Source: Paenibacillus_E violae (GTDB taxonomy: Bacteria > Bacillota > Bacilli > Paenibacillales > NBRC-103111). Taken from it: DNA of 64,000 nucleotides. Positions 50,520-59,671 of this stretch are shown in pieces. Made by a program: the position numbers and the translations under genes. The stretch lies in contig NZ_JAWCUD010000005.1 in the NCBI RefSeq assembly GCF_032461945.1, forward strand, positions 62,001 through 126,000. The letters run 5' to 3'. The notes beneath the pieces were generated by a model. That model did no database searches and was not told where the DNA came from. It saw nothing but the letters and a program-made list of their open reading frames with translations. Positions within the stretch are counted from its first letter, which is position 1. Every line of letters starts with the position of its first letter.

Positions 50520-51878
50520 TTATTTGATAGAACCAGTGGTACGCATAGGTTTGTTTGATATGGCCATGGGAGCGAGGACGGTCCCAGCCCTCTCGGAGCT
50601 AACTTTTTTCCGGATCAGATGATACACAATCCCGATCATGAGCCAGACACCGCCCATCCATAAGGCGTCTCGGTCTAGCAGCGATAGCAGATAACCAATG
50701 AAGCCGGCTCCGACTAAGGGAAGCGCAAGATACATGATGGTTTGCTTTACGGAGCGTTGGTTTTCTTTGATGTATTTTTGCGCGATGACAGAGATGTTCA
50801 CGAAGAAGAAGGCCGTTAATGCCCCGAAATTTACGAATTTGACGGCATTGTCCAGGGAGATCACGAGGGCCAGCAGGGAGACACAGCTCACGATCACGAT
50901 GTTGATGACCGGTGTATTGAACTTCGGATGAAGGAAGGCAAACACACGTTTAGGCAGGATGGAATCGCGCCCCATGACATAGAGCAGGCGGGAAACGCTC
51001 GTTACGGACGATAAGCCTTGTGTAAAAATAGCGAGTATGAGCACAGTGATGAACACAGAGCTGAGTGCGGCCCCACCAACAAGTTTAACGATTTCGAAGC
51101 CTGCAGAATCTACATTTACGAAGGTTAGGTGTGGATAAATCAGCTGAGTCAAAATAGATGGCACCAAATACAGAATGCTCGCTGTAAGGATGATGATCAT
51201 GATAGCCCTAGGGATCGTTTTCTCGGCATTCACCGTTTCTTCGGACATGGTTGTGACCGTATCAAAGCCTAGAAAGGAAAAGCAAATAATGGAGGCGCCG
51301 GCTAGAATTGTGGAGAACGGCACGTCCGTTTGAAGAAATAATCCCATCGGATGAACATCCCCCGTTAAATTACGGATAAGGAAGAAACAGAACACACCAA
51401 TAAACAAAATCTGAATCCAAACGAACAATTTGCTAATATTCGCTGAGAATTTAATACCGATAATATTCACGATACCAAGAACGATATTCAGTCCGATGAT
51501 CCAGACATAAGCCGGGATGGACGGAAACTGTGCATGCAGATAAATGCCGAAGGTAAGACAAGCAATGATAGGAGAGAAGAAATAGTCCAGCAGCAATGCC
51601 CAACCAACGAGGAAGCCCAGGTAGGGATGGATACTTTTTTTCGTATACGTGTAGGCGGAGCCTGATGTGGGGAACGACTTGGACATGACGCCGTAGCTGT
51701 AAGCTGTGAAGAAGATCGCGATAAAAGCAAGCAGGTACGCCTGTGTCAGCATGCCATGAGCATTCTCGTAAGCTATCCCATAGATGGAGAAATAAATCAT
51801 AGGTGTCATCCAGGCAAGCCCCATGTAGACGACTTGATACAAGCTTAAGGATTTCCGTAGTTTGACTTCGTTGGTCAT
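50520..51878 (-). CDS. APC family permease controlled by a guanidine-I riboswitch
   Basis: 452 residues, twelve hydrophobic helices. Amino acid/polyamine/organocation signatures: KSLSLYQVVYMGLAWMTPMIYF, SFPTSGSAYTYTKKSIHPYLGFLVGW, and FSFLGFDTVTTMSEET. Start ATG 51878 with GGGAGTGTTCC upstream. A guanidine-I aptamer with an overlapping terminator precedes it at 51932-52057. Combined with the divergent guanidine degradation operon, import (or efflux) of guanidine or a guanidine compound is the likely role. The substrate is inferred from regulation, not from the protein itself. Confidence 0.92.
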   Translation of the reverse strand: MTNEVKLRKSLSLYQVVYMGLAWMTPMIYFSIYGIAYENAHGMLTQAYLLAFIAIFFTAYSYGVMSKSFPTSGSAYTYTKKSIHPYLGFLVGWALLLDYFFSPIIACLTFGIYLHAQFPSIPAYVWIIGLNIVLGIVNIIGIKFSANISKLFVWIQILFIGVFCFFLIRNLTGDVHPMGLFLQTDVPFSTILAGASIICFSFLGFDTVTTMSEETVNAEKTIPRAIMIIILTASILYLVPSILTQLIYPHLTFVNVDSAGFEIVKLVGGAALSSVFITVLILAIFTQGLSSVTSVSRLLYVMGRDSILPKRVFAFLHPKFNTPVINIVIVSCVSLLALVISLDNAVKFVNFGALTAFFFVNISVIAQKYIKENQRSVKQTIMYLALPLVGAGFIGYLLSLLDRDALWMGGVWLMIGIVYHLIRKKVSSERAGTVLAPMAISNKPMRTTGSIK

Positions 51879-51931
51879 GATGGAACACTCCCTTATCGTT
51901 GGTGCTGTGGTCGCTGTCAGGGGCTGGTATG

Positions 51932-51976
51932 CAAAAAAGCCAAGGAGGATATCTAATAAACAGATATCTCCCGGGC
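51932..51976 (-). terminator. Riboswitch-controlled terminator of the APC permease gene
   Basis: Long stem GGAGATATCT / AGATATCCTCC extended by GCC / GGC and followed on the minus strand by TTTTTTGC. The 5' arm contains the GGGAGA that closes the aptamer, so ligand binding and termination exclude each other. Confidence 0.88.
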
Positions 51977-52057
51977 TTTTGTCCCTCCGTGAACACAGGG
52001 TGAGCTGCGCGTTTTCTCTCGGACCAGACCGAGGCTTATGCCATCGCGGAACCCTAG
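51967..52057 (-). ncRNA. Guanidine-I (ykkC) riboswitch, APC permease leader
   Basis: On the minus strand the conserved blocks occur in order: CTAGGGTTCCGC, GTCTGGTCCGAGAGAAAAC, CACGGAGGGACAAAA and GCCCGGGAGA. These are the diagnostic parts of the ykkC subtype 1 aptamer, which binds guanidinium. The terminator overlaps its 3' end, so guanidine should allow read-through (ON switch). Confidence 0.95.
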
Positions 52058-52213
52058 AAAACTTTGTATGTCATAAATCATTACTTATAAGTTGAAAAGT
52101 AACCGTGATGATTCTTCAATGTTAACTATACGTCTTTTATGTAAGTTAATATAACACATTGTAAAGGATATGAGAAGTATTTTGCATGAAAAAGGTAAAA
52201 TGCATAGAAGTTA

Positions 52214-52242
52214 TTGACACATCCACTGGTCGATGTTATGTT
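52214..52242 (+). promoter_or_regulatory. Promoter of the guanidine degradation operon
   Basis: TTGACA at 52214-52219, 17-bp spacer, TATGTT at 52237-52242. Transcription would start near 52249, just before the aptamer. Confidence 0.6.
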
Positions 52243-52269
52243 TAATAACACAAACGAATACGATTGTTT

Positions 52270-52362
52270 ACTAGGGTTCCGCCGGCGCAGCGTCGGGCTG
52301 GTCCGAGAGTAAACCGTTCCTAACGCAAGGAGCGACACGGAAGGATAAAAACCTGGGAGATA
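52270..52362 (+). ncRNA. Guanidine-I (ykkC) riboswitch, degradation operon leader
   Basis: Blocks CTAGGGTTCCGC (52271), GGCTGGTCCGAGAGTAAAC, CACGGAAGGATAAAAA and CCTGGGAGA in the consensus order of the guanidine-I aptamer. It is divergent from a second aptamer of the same class on the minus strand 213 bp away. Confidence 0.95.
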
Positions 52363-52402
52363 TCACCAAGACGATTTACGTCTTGTGATGTCTCCCTTTT
52401 TG
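52355..52402 (+). terminator. Riboswitch-controlled terminator of the guanidine operon
   Basis: Left arm 52355-52373 and right arm 52379-52396 form an 18-bp nearly perfect stem (GGGAGATATCAC / GTGATGTCTCCC outer part) followed by TTTTTG. It uses the last aptamer bases GGGAGA, giving antitermination in the presence of guanidine. Confidence 0.92.
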
Positions 52403-52432
52403 TTTAAGCAAACTCAGGAGGAGATGGATACG

Positions 52433-53149
52433 ATGGCAAACGTGTGGAACAAGACAATAGGGCCGGGAGGCAAGTGGTCAGGCGTGATTGGTAAAGGGAA
52501 GTTGATCCGGTTTACGGCTCTGGAGGCGGGAGCGAATGTGTCCATCCAATTGTTTCACGCGCGGGATTTGACGGAGCGCTATAATATGCCGGATACGCTT
52601 AAGGCGCAGTATACCGCCCATCTGACGCGAGGGCATGTGCTGATGAGTGACAATGGGAGAGTGCTCGCAAGCATCGTGGAAGATAGCATAGGCTGGCATG
52701 ATCCGCTTAGCGGATACACGAGCCGAGCGGTGACGGACGCCAAATATGGCGCCACCAATTATCAAGAGCTGCGAAATGAGTGGCTGCGGAGCGGGCAGGA
52801 GAACTTCGCTGTAGAACTTGTTCGCAACGGGTTGAGCATGAGAGATATGATGCCGGTCCTCAACTTATTCTCGAAGGTGATCTGTGATGAGCAGGGCGAT
52901 ATGCATTTCAGTCTAACGCATTGCCCGGCGGGTGCCACTGTCACGCTTCGTACAGAGCTAGATACGCTGCTCGTTCTTTCCAACACACCCAATCCACTTG
53001 ATCCAAGAACCACTTATCCATCGGTGCCTGTTCACATCGAGGTCCTGCAGGCTAATCCTGTAGGCATGGACGACTTTTGCGTCAATTATCGTTCGGAGAA
53101 TCGCCGAGCTTTTGAAAATACATGGGAATATCACGCACTGCTTACTTAA
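52433..53149 (+). CDS. Urea amidolyase-associated protein, carboxyguanidine deiminase subunit (UAAP1-like)
   Basis: 238 residues from ATG 52433 (AGGAGGAG 9-11 bases upstream; ATG 52424 is too close to it and the frame to 52385 begins inside the terminator). DUF1989-type fold: SGVIGKGKLIRFTALEAGANVSIQLFHARDLTERYNMPDTLK is here as SGVIGKGKLIRFTALE and IQLFHARDLTERYNM; later RNGLSMRDMMPVLNLFSKV. UAAP1 and UAAP2 together form carboxyguanidine deiminase (CgdAB), which converts carboxyguanidine to allophanate and ammonia. First gene of the riboswitch-controlled operon. Confidence 0.92.
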   Translation: MANVWNKTIGPGGKWSGVIGKGKLIRFTALEAGANVSIQLFHARDLTERYNMPDTLKAQYTAHLTRGHVLMSDNGRVLASIVEDSIGWHDPLSGYTSRAVTDAKYGATNYQELRNEWLRSGQENFAVELVRNGLSMRDMMPVLNLFSKVICDEQGDMHFSLTHCPAGATVTLRTELDTLLVLSNTPNPLDPRTTYPSVPVHIEVLQANPVGMDDFCVNYRSENRRAFENTWEYHALLT

Positions 53150-53170
53150 AAAAACGGAGGAGGAACGGAT

Positions 53171-53821
53171 ATGGCGGTATTTAATCGTGTGGAAAGCCCT
53201 CGCAAAGTCGAGGAGGCGATATATAGCGAGATCATTCAAGCGGGGGATGGTTGGATGCATGCGCTGAAGCCGGGTCAAGTGCTGCGTATTGTTGATCTGG
53301 AGGGGAATCAAGCGGCGGATACGTTGTTTTACGACGCTGAGAACCCAGAGGATCATTACAGCGCTGTTGCGACAATTGCAGGCCAAAGCAACATTTATTT
53401 AAGCACAGGCTCGGTGCTGCGTGCGGAGTCCGGCAAAGAATTGCTCCGAATCGTAGCGGATACGTGCGGACGGCATGACACCGTAGGTGGCTCCTGTTCT
53501 GCTCAAAGCAACACAGTGCGCTACTCGCACGACAAGTTGTCGATGCATAATTGCCGGGATACCTTTATGCTGCAGCTTGCACAGCACGATGGGGCATATA
53601 CGAAGCGCGATTTAGCACCGAATATTAACTTTTTCATGAATGTACCGGTTACAGCGGAGGGAGGATTGAAGTTCGATGATGGCGTCTCTGGACCTGGCTG
53701 CTACGTTGAAGTTCAGTCGCTGGGAAGCTCCATGGTGCTAATCAGTAACTGTCCGCAGCTTAACAATCCTTGCAATGCCTACAATCCAACGCCGATTCAG
53801 GTGCTAATTTGGGATAAATAG
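53171..53821 (+). CDS. Urea amidolyase-associated protein, carboxyguanidine deiminase subunit (UAAP2-like)
   Basis: 216 residues, same DUF1989 superfamily as its neighbour. Markers: GDGWMHALKPGQVLRIVDLEGNQAADTLFYDA, the conserved Cys-rich segment DTCGRHDTVGGSCSAQSN, RYSHDKLSMHNCRDTFM, and NFFMNVPVTAEGGL. The Asp/Cys/His residues are likely active-site or metal ligands. GGAGGAGGAAC ribosome binding site. Acts with the 52433 product on carboxyguanidine made by the carboxylase encoded next. Confidence 0.93.
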   Translation: MAVFNRVESPRKVEEAIYSEIIQAGDGWMHALKPGQVLRIVDLEGNQAADTLFYDAENPEDHYSAVATIAGQSNIYLSTGSVLRAESGKELLRIVADTCGRHDTVGGSCSAQSNTVRYSHDKLSMHNCRDTFMLQLAQHDGAYTKRDLAPNINFFMNVPVTAEGGLKFDDGVSGPGCYVEVQSLGSSMVLISNCPQLNNPCNAYNPTPIQVLIWDK

Positions 53822-53844
53822 AAATTTAAAGGGGTGTGGATACG

Positions 53845-56800
53845 ATGTTTAAAAAAGTACTAATCGCTAATCGCGGTGCCATCGCTGTACGCATAGAGCG
53901 CACACTGCGCAAGCTCGGAGTGGCATCGGTTGCTGTTTATACGGGAGCAGACCAAGATAGCCTGCATGTGGATGGAGCGGATGAAGCTGTTCTAATCGGC
54001 GAAGGGCCGGCGAAGGAAAGCTATTTGAATACAGAGTTGATTCTGAAAACAGCGCTGGAAACCGGTGCTGAAGCGATTCATCCCGGTTATGGTTTTCTTA
54101 GTGAGAACGCGGATTTTGCCCGTGCATGTCGCGATCAGGGGATTGTGTTCATCGGACCTACACCGGAACAAATGGAGATGTTCGGGCTTAAACACTCGGC
54201 GCGCGAAATCGCGGAAAAGGCTGGTGTCCCAATGCTGCCGGGAACACCACTCATCACAGAGCTTGAAACTGCGCTTTCAGAAGCTGCGCGGATTGGTTAT
54301 CCGGTTATTCTCAAAAGCACAGCAGGAGGCGGCGGCATTGGCATGCGCGTCTGTGCGGATGAGGCGGCATTGAGAGCCGCTTACGATGGCGTGCGCCATT
54401 TGGCCGAGACGAATTTCAAAAACGGCGGCATGTTCCTTGAAAAATATATCGCCAGAGCACGCCATGTCGAGGTGCAAATTTTCGGCAACAACTTCGGAGA
54501 AGTCGTTACGCTTGGCGAGCGCGATTGTTCCATCCAACGCCGCAACCAGAAGGTTATTGAGGAGAGCCCGGCTCCGAATTTATCGGACGATGTGCGTGAG
54601 GCGATGTTTGCTTCGGCTAAGCGTCTGGCGGCTGAAGTCGGCTACCGCAGCGCAGGTACGGTGGAATATTTGTATGACCCGGAAACGTGCGAGTTTTACT
54701 TCTTGGAAGTAAACACGCGACTTCAGGTCGAGCACGGTGTAACGGAAGAAGTGCTGGGAGTTGATCTTGTCGAGTGGATGGTGCGTGAAGCGGCAAATGA
54801 GCTGACCGACATCCAATCGCTCATTCGCATGCCGATCGGTCACAGCATGCAAGCGCGGATATACGCGGAGGATTGCTTGCAGCAGTTCCGGCCGAGTGCG
54901 GGGCAGTTGGATCAGGCGGTATTTTCGGCTGGGGCGCGGAATGAAACATGGGTGAGGGACGGCTTAACGGTTACCACCTTATACGATCCGATGCTGGCTA
55001 AAATCATTGTCCACGGTACAGATCGTATGGACGCGATTCGGAAGCTGATCGAGGCATTGTCCGAGACGCGTATGTATGGAATTACAACGAATTTGCAATA
55101 TTTGCAGGCGCTTCTGCAAGAGCAAGATTGCGTAGACGGCAACGTCTTCACGCAGCTATTAAATACATTTGCGCCTGTTGAAAAGGCATTGGAAGTCGTA
55201 GATGGCGGCATCCAAACTACGGTGCAGGACTTCCCTGGGCGCATCAGCCACTGGGATGTAGGCGTGCCGCCGTGCGGGCCGATGGACCCGTTCTCGTTCC
55301 GAATCGGCAACAAGCTGCTCGGCAACGCGGATGACGCTGCCGGACTTGAAATGACGCTGCGCGGAGGTTCTTACAAGTTCCGCAGCGATTTGTGGTTCTG
55401 CGTCACCGGCGCGGATATGCAGGCGGAGCTGGATGGGGAAGCCGTCGCGCTCTATAAGCCGGTATTCGCAGCTCGGGGGCAAGTGCTGAGTTTCGGTGAG
55501 GCCAAAGAAGGGATGCGGGCTTATCTATTGGTCAGCGGGGGCTTCGATATGCCGAAAATTCTCGGCAGCTCCTCGACCTTCACGCTGGGCGGCTTCGGTG
55601 GACACGGCGGTCGCGCGCTGCGCACAGGCGATGTGCTTGGTGTGAACGCGGGCGGCAGCCCTGTACAAGAAGCGGCTGAACTTGCTGTACAGCATCGTCC
55701 GCAAATGACACGGGAATGGACGATTGGCGTCATTCCTGGACCGCATTGCACAGGAGAATTCCTGCGCGCAGAGTACTTGGAGCAGTTGACGGAAACAAAC
55801 TGGGAAGTGCATTTCAACTCTTCAAGAACAGGTGTTCGTTTGAAAGGGCCGGCTCCGCTTTGGACGCGTGAAGATGGGGGCGAAGCGGGACTTCATCCGT
55901 CCAATATTCACGATAATGCCTATGCGATCGGCACATTGGATTTGACGGGGGATATGCCAATCTTGCTGGGTCCGGATGGGCCGAGTCTCGGCGGTTTCGT
56001 TTGTCCGGTAACGACGGCTTCGGCTGAATTCTGGAAGCTTGGGCAACTGCACCCGGGTGATTCGATCCGGTTCCACCTGCTGACGCTTCAAGAAGCGGAG
56101 GCTTTGCGTGAGGGGCAGGAGGGGAATTTGCGAGCTATTGGCGAGGGGAATTTTGAGGAGCTAACCAGTGCGGCATTGCCTGCTGTTAATAAGGAGATTA
56201 CGCCGGAGTATCCGCGACTTTTCCATGAAACAGCTCTTCGCAGATTCCCGATCACGATCCGCTGCTGCGGCGATCAAAATTTGCTCGTGGAATACGGAGA
56301 GCTTGAACTGGATTTGCTGCTGCGCTTCCAAGTACAGGCTTTGATGCAAGCGATTGTGGAGAGTGGCTCGATTCCGGTGCTGGATCTAACGCCAGGCATT
56401 CGCTCCTTGCAAATTCATATTGACCCGACCCGAATCACCGTGAGTGAAGCATGTGCAAAAGTTGTAGAAATAGACGCTGCTCTGCCTCCTCTTGAAGAAT
56501 TCCGTGTGCCGTCACGCATAGTGCGCTTGCCGCTTTCATGGGACGATCCGGCGACTCAGCTGGCCATTCAACGTTACCAACAAGGAGTTCGGCCCGATGC
56601 TCCGTGGTGTCCGAGCAACCTTGAATTCATCCAGCGTATTAATGGATTAGATTCGATTGATGATGTGAAAAAGATTGTTTTTGATGCCAATTACTTGGTA
56701 CTTGGCTTAGGGGATGTCTACCTGGGTGCTCCTGTAGCCACACCGGTTGACCCGCGTCACCGCCTAGTAACGACGAAATATAATCCGGCACGCACGTGGA

Positions 56801-57465
56801 CGCCTGAAAATGCGGTTGGTATTGGTGGAGCCTACATGTGTGTGTATGGAATGGAAGGCCCTGGCGGCTATCAATTCGTCGGACGTACGATTCAAATGTG
56901 GAATCGCCTGCGTTCGACGGAGAGCTTTAAGGCTGGTAAGCCTTGGCTGCTGAGATTTTTTGACCAAATTCAGTTTTATGAAGTGAGTGCTGAGGAACTT
57001 CTCCAGCTTCGTGAAGATTTCCCGCGTGGCCGTTATGAAGCGGATATTCAGGAGACGACTTTTGATTTAGGCGAATATTTGCAATTCCTGAGTTCTATTG
57101 AAGAAAGTGCAGCAACGTTCCGGGAGCAGCAGCAAATCGCGTTCAACGAAGAGCGGGAGAGTTGGAAGGCGAAAGGCTTGGCGGAGTACGTATCTGAGCA
57201 GGAAACGGCAAGTGAACAACCCGAGGATGAACTGCCGGCAGGCACAGTCGCTGTTCGTGGAATTATGCCTGGATCGGTGTGGAAAGTGCTTGTTTCACCA
57301 GGTGAGCAAGTGAAGAAGGGGGATCAATTAGCCATTCTCGAGAGTATGAAAATGGAATTCCCGCAGCACGCTCCTTGCGACGGTTATGTCTCGATGATTC
57401 AAGTGAAGCCGGGCGATCAAGTTCATGCCGGTCAGCTTATTCTTGGAATTGCCCAATCTGCTTAA
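53845..57465 (+). CDS. Guanidine (urea) carboxylase
   Basis: 1206 residues, ATP- and biotin-dependent. Start ATG 53845 (AAAGGGG 10 bases upstream; GTG 53836 lies inside the site). Biotin carboxylase domain about 1-450 (KVLIANRGAIAVRIERTLRKLG; ATP-grasp AGGGGIGMR; EVNTRLQVEHGVTEEV). Carboxyltransferase region about 460-1020 made of the KipA-like (DGGIQTTVQDFPGR) and KipI-like parts. Biotinyl domain at the end with biotin on Lys1169 (ESMKMEF). In riboswitch-controlled operons with UAAP1/UAAP2 this enzyme prefers guanidine over urea, forming carboxyguanidine. The layout here fits that assignment. Confidence 0.95.
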   Translation: MFKKVLIANRGAIAVRIERTLRKLGVASVAVYTGADQDSLHVDGADEAVLIGEGPAKESYLNTELILKTALETGAEAIHPGYGFLSENADFARACRDQGIVFIGPTPEQMEMFGLKHSAREIAEKAGVPMLPGTPLITELETALSEAARIGYPVILKSTAGGGGIGMRVCADEAALRAAYDGVRHLAETNFKNGGMFLEKYIARARHVEVQIFGNNFGEVVTLGERDCSIQRRNQKVIEESPAPNLSDDVREAMFASAKRLAAEVGYRSAGTVEYLYDPETCEFYFLEVNTRLQVEHGVTEEVLGVDLVEWMVREAANELTDIQSLIRMPIGHSMQARIYAEDCLQQFRPSAGQLDQAVFSAGARNETWVRDGLTVTTLYDPMLAKIIVHGTDRMDAIRKLIEALSETRMYGITTNLQYLQALLQEQDCVDGNVFTQLLNTFAPVEKALEVVDGGIQTTVQDFPGRISHWDVGVPPCGPMDPFSFRIGNKLLGNADDAAGLEMTLRGGSYKFRSDLWFCVTGADMQAELDGEAVALYKPVFAARGQVLSFGEAKEGMRAYLLVSGGFDMPKILGSSSTFTLGGFGGHGGRALRTGDVLGVNAGGSPVQEAAELAVQHRPQMTREWTIGVIPGPHCTGEFLRAEYLEQLTETNWEVHFNSSRTGVRLKGPAPLWTREDGGEAGLHPSNIHDNAYAIGTLDLTGDMPILLGPDGPSLGGFVCPVTTASAEFWKLGQLHPGDSIRFHLLTLQEAEALREGQEGNLRAIGEGNFEELTSAALPAVNKEITPEYPRLFHETALRRFPITIRCCGDQNLLVEYGELELDLLLRFQVQALMQAIVESGSIPVLDLTPGIRSLQIHIDPTRITVSEACAKVVEIDAALPPLEEFRVPSRIVRLPLSWDDPATQLAIQRYQQGVRPDAPWCPSNLEFIQRINGLDSIDDVKKIVFDANYLVLGLGDVYLGAPVATPVDPRHRLVTTKYNPARTWTPENAVGIGGAYMCVYGMEGPGGYQFVGRTIQMWNRLRSTESFKAGKPWLLRFFDQIQFYEVSAEELLQLREDFPRGRYEADIQETTFDLGEYLQFLSSIEESAATFREQQQIAFNEERESWKAKGLAEYVSEQETASEQPEDELPAGTVAVRGIMPGSVWKVLVSPGEQVKKGDQLAILESMKMEFPQHAPCDGYVSMIQVKPGDQVHAGQLILGIAQSA

Positions 57466-57481
57466 GGAGAGGTGTTTGTAG

Positions 57482-59320
57482 ATGACAAAGATTAGGGAGA
57501 ATGACGTTGATACGGAGCTTCCTCTAGAACTTACAATTTCTTGGCTTCGGGATAAATATGGTAAAGGGGAATTGACTCCGCATGAAGTCATGGCGGCTAT
57601 TGTACAGCGCGCAGCGGACGACGCGGGCATGAATCTTTGGATTACGCCGCCTTCTGTGGCGCTCATTCAACCCTATTTGGATGCGCTGGCTGAGCGGAAT
57701 CCAGCGGATGCGCCGCTGTGGGGGATTCCTTTTGCGATCAAGGATAACATTGATCTAGCGGGGGTGCCGACGACGGCGGGCTGCGAGGAGTATGCTTATA
57801 CGCCCTCGGAGCACGCAGGCGTCGTGGAAAGACTGATTGCCGCGGGAGCAATTCCAGTCGGCAAAACGAATTTGGATCAGTTCGCGACAGGGCTTGTCGG
57901 CGCACGAAGCCCTTACGGCGACGCGCACAATGCGCTGCGTCCCGAATTGATCAGCGGCGGCTCGAGCTCAGGCTCCGCCGTCGCTGTAGCCCGCGGCCAA
58001 GCGGCTTTCTCGCTTGGCACGGACACCGCAGGCTCAGGCCGCGTGCCGGCTGCGCTGAACAGGCTGGTTGGCTATAAGCCGAGTCTCGGCGCTTGGCCAA
58101 CCAAAGGGGTCGTACCTGCCTGTGCGAGTTTAGACTGTGTAACCGTCTTTGCGCACAGTTTGGATGACGCACTCGCTGTAGACAGCGTTGCGCGTGGCCT
58201 TCACGCGGAAGATCCGTGGTCGCGCAGCGTGAGGCGAGATGAGACTGAACTTCCGCAGACGCTGCTGCTTCCGGATGGTCCGCTCGGGTTCTACGGTCCA
58301 TATGCCGCGGAGTATGAAGCGGCATGGGGAAGAGCCGTGGAACAATTACAAGAGCTGAATCTCCCTATTGCGTACGTAGATGTAACGATGTTCGCCCAAG
58401 CGGCGGCGATTCTATACGAAGGGCCTTGGGTAGCTGAGCGTTGGGCGGCTTTAGGCGGTTTTATTGAGGCCAACCCGGGGATCGCTTACCCTGTGACGGA
58501 GAAGATCCTTCGCTCCGGCTCAGCAGCGGAGTATGACGCAGCTTCAGTGTTTCAAGCGATGCATAAGCTGCAGCGCTTCAAGTTGGAAGCCCGCAAGCTG
58601 CTGCAGGGTGCGGTGCTTGTTATGCCTACCTGCGGGGGCACATGGACCCGCGAGCAGGTGCTCGCTGACCCGATTCAGACGAATCGGGAGATGGGCCGCT
58701 ACACCAATCATTGCAATCTGCTGGATTGGTGTGCGGTTGCAGTGCCGGCGGGCGATGCGGCTCCGCTGACGCCTTTTGGCATTACCCTCTTCGGGGTGGC
58801 CGAAGAGGAGCACTTGATCTGCGGCGCAGCCGAGCTGATCTTGGCAGGGGCGAGCGCGGTAAGCGAGGCTGCTAGCGCGAGCGAAGGCGCATCGTTGTTT
58901 GCCGATGCGGGAGCAAATGCAGCGGTAGCGCAGGCGACGACGCTCGTCGCGGTCTGCGGCTTACACATGCGCGGCTACCCGCTGGAGAAGCAGATGCGAG
59001 GCTGTGGAGCGCGGTTCATCCGTGAGGATGAAACCGCGGCGAAGTACAGCCTCGTGAAGCTGCCGACCACGCCGGCGAAGCCGGGGCTCGTGAAGCGGGA
59101 GCAGGGCGGCGCAGCGATCGCCCTGGAGGTTTGGGAAATGCCGCTGGAGGCGTTCGGCGGCTTTGTGGCGGCGATCCCGGCTCCGCTCGGGATCGGTAAG
59201 GTTGAGCTCCGGGACGGCACGGAGGTCCCGGGCTTTGTTTGTGAGGCTTACGCGGCCGCGGGCGCGGAAGATGTGACGGCGCTTGGCGGGTGGCGCCAAG
59301 TAGTGCCGCTGCAAAGCTGA
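57482..59320 (+). CDS. atzF: Allophanate hydrolase
   Basis: 612 residues. Amidase-signature domain with Lys87 (GIPFAIKDNIDLAG), cis-Ser161 (GGSSSGSAVAVA) and nucleophile Ser185 (GTDTAGSGRVPA), each four positions before Lys91/Ser165/Ser189 of AtzF. A C-terminal domain of about 130 residues follows (CGLHMRGYPLEKQM..GGFVAAIPAPLGIGKVELRDG), as in full-length AtzF and yeast urea amidolyase, where it decarboxylates the first product. Allophanate becomes two ammonia and two carbon dioxide. Last gene of the guanidine operon. Confidence 0.95.
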   Translation: MTKIRENDVDTELPLELTISWLRDKYGKGELTPHEVMAAIVQRAADDAGMNLWITPPSVALIQPYLDALAERNPADAPLWGIPFAIKDNIDLAGVPTTAGCEEYAYTPSEHAGVVERLIAAGAIPVGKTNLDQFATGLVGARSPYGDAHNALRPELISGGSSSGSAVAVARGQAAFSLGTDTAGSGRVPAALNRLVGYKPSLGAWPTKGVVPACASLDCVTVFAHSLDDALAVDSVARGLHAEDPWSRSVRRDETELPQTLLLPDGPLGFYGPYAAEYEAAWGRAVEQLQELNLPIAYVDVTMFAQAAAILYEGPWVAERWAALGGFIEANPGIAYPVTEKILRSGSAAEYDAASVFQAMHKLQRFKLEARKLLQGAVLVMPTCGGTWTREQVLADPIQTNREMGRYTNHCNLLDWCAVAVPAGDAAPLTPFGITLFGVAEEEHLICGAAELILAGASAVSEAASASEGASLFADAGANAAVAQATTLVAVCGLHMRGYPLEKQMRGCGARFIREDETAAKYSLVKLPTTPAKPGLVKREQGGAAIALEVWEMPLEAFGGFVAAIPAPLGIGKVELRDGTEVPGFVCEAYAAAGAEDVTALGGWRQVVPLQS

Positions 59321-59371
59321 TAACGATGTTTTATATCGTTACAGCATAACGTCATCTCAGCAACTGTTGGC

Positions 59372-59556
59372 TAACGGACTGAGTGGGCTTTATTTGCTGC
59401 TTTTGGGTAAGGTTCAGGCATCTAACGGACTCGGGTGACGTTATTGGCTGTGAAGTTGCCTAAAACAGCAGTAAAATGTATAAATAACGTCATCTCAGTC
59501 CGATAGCCCCTCAATTATCGCTGAAATGAGCAGAATAACGGCTGCTGAGTCCGTTA
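59372..59556. repeat. Intergenic palindrome array, family B, copy 2
   Basis: Cores TAACGGACTGAG at 59372 and TAACGGACTCGGGTGACG at 59423, then inverted cores ending at 59505 (AGTCCGATA) and 59556 (AGTCCGTTA). Core centres 59382, 59433, 59495, 59546: spacing 51, 62 and 51 bp. A further half-core ATAACGTCATCTCAG precedes it at 59346. It lies downstream of the allophanate hydrolase gene. Confidence 0.9.
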
Positions 59557-59671
59557 CGAACGGTGGCTACTTGGATGTTGGTGGTTGAGCGGCTATTGGT
59601 GGGTTTATGGATCTTTAACTAGCTTGCTACTATAGATGGAGTCAGTCCGTGCTACTGCGGCGGTTGGTTTA

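Noticed and set aside
59320..59347. Terminator of the guanidine operon directly after the last gene
   Set aside because: AACGAT / ATCGTT hairpin is short and lacks a T run; the strong hairpin at 59829 is the better terminator.
7927..59556. Palindrome arrays as classical REP/BIME elements or MITEs
   Set aside because: No TIR/TSD pair or RAYT transposase was seen, core families are unrelated in sequence, and the spacing rule differs from REP pairs; kept as a separate class instead.
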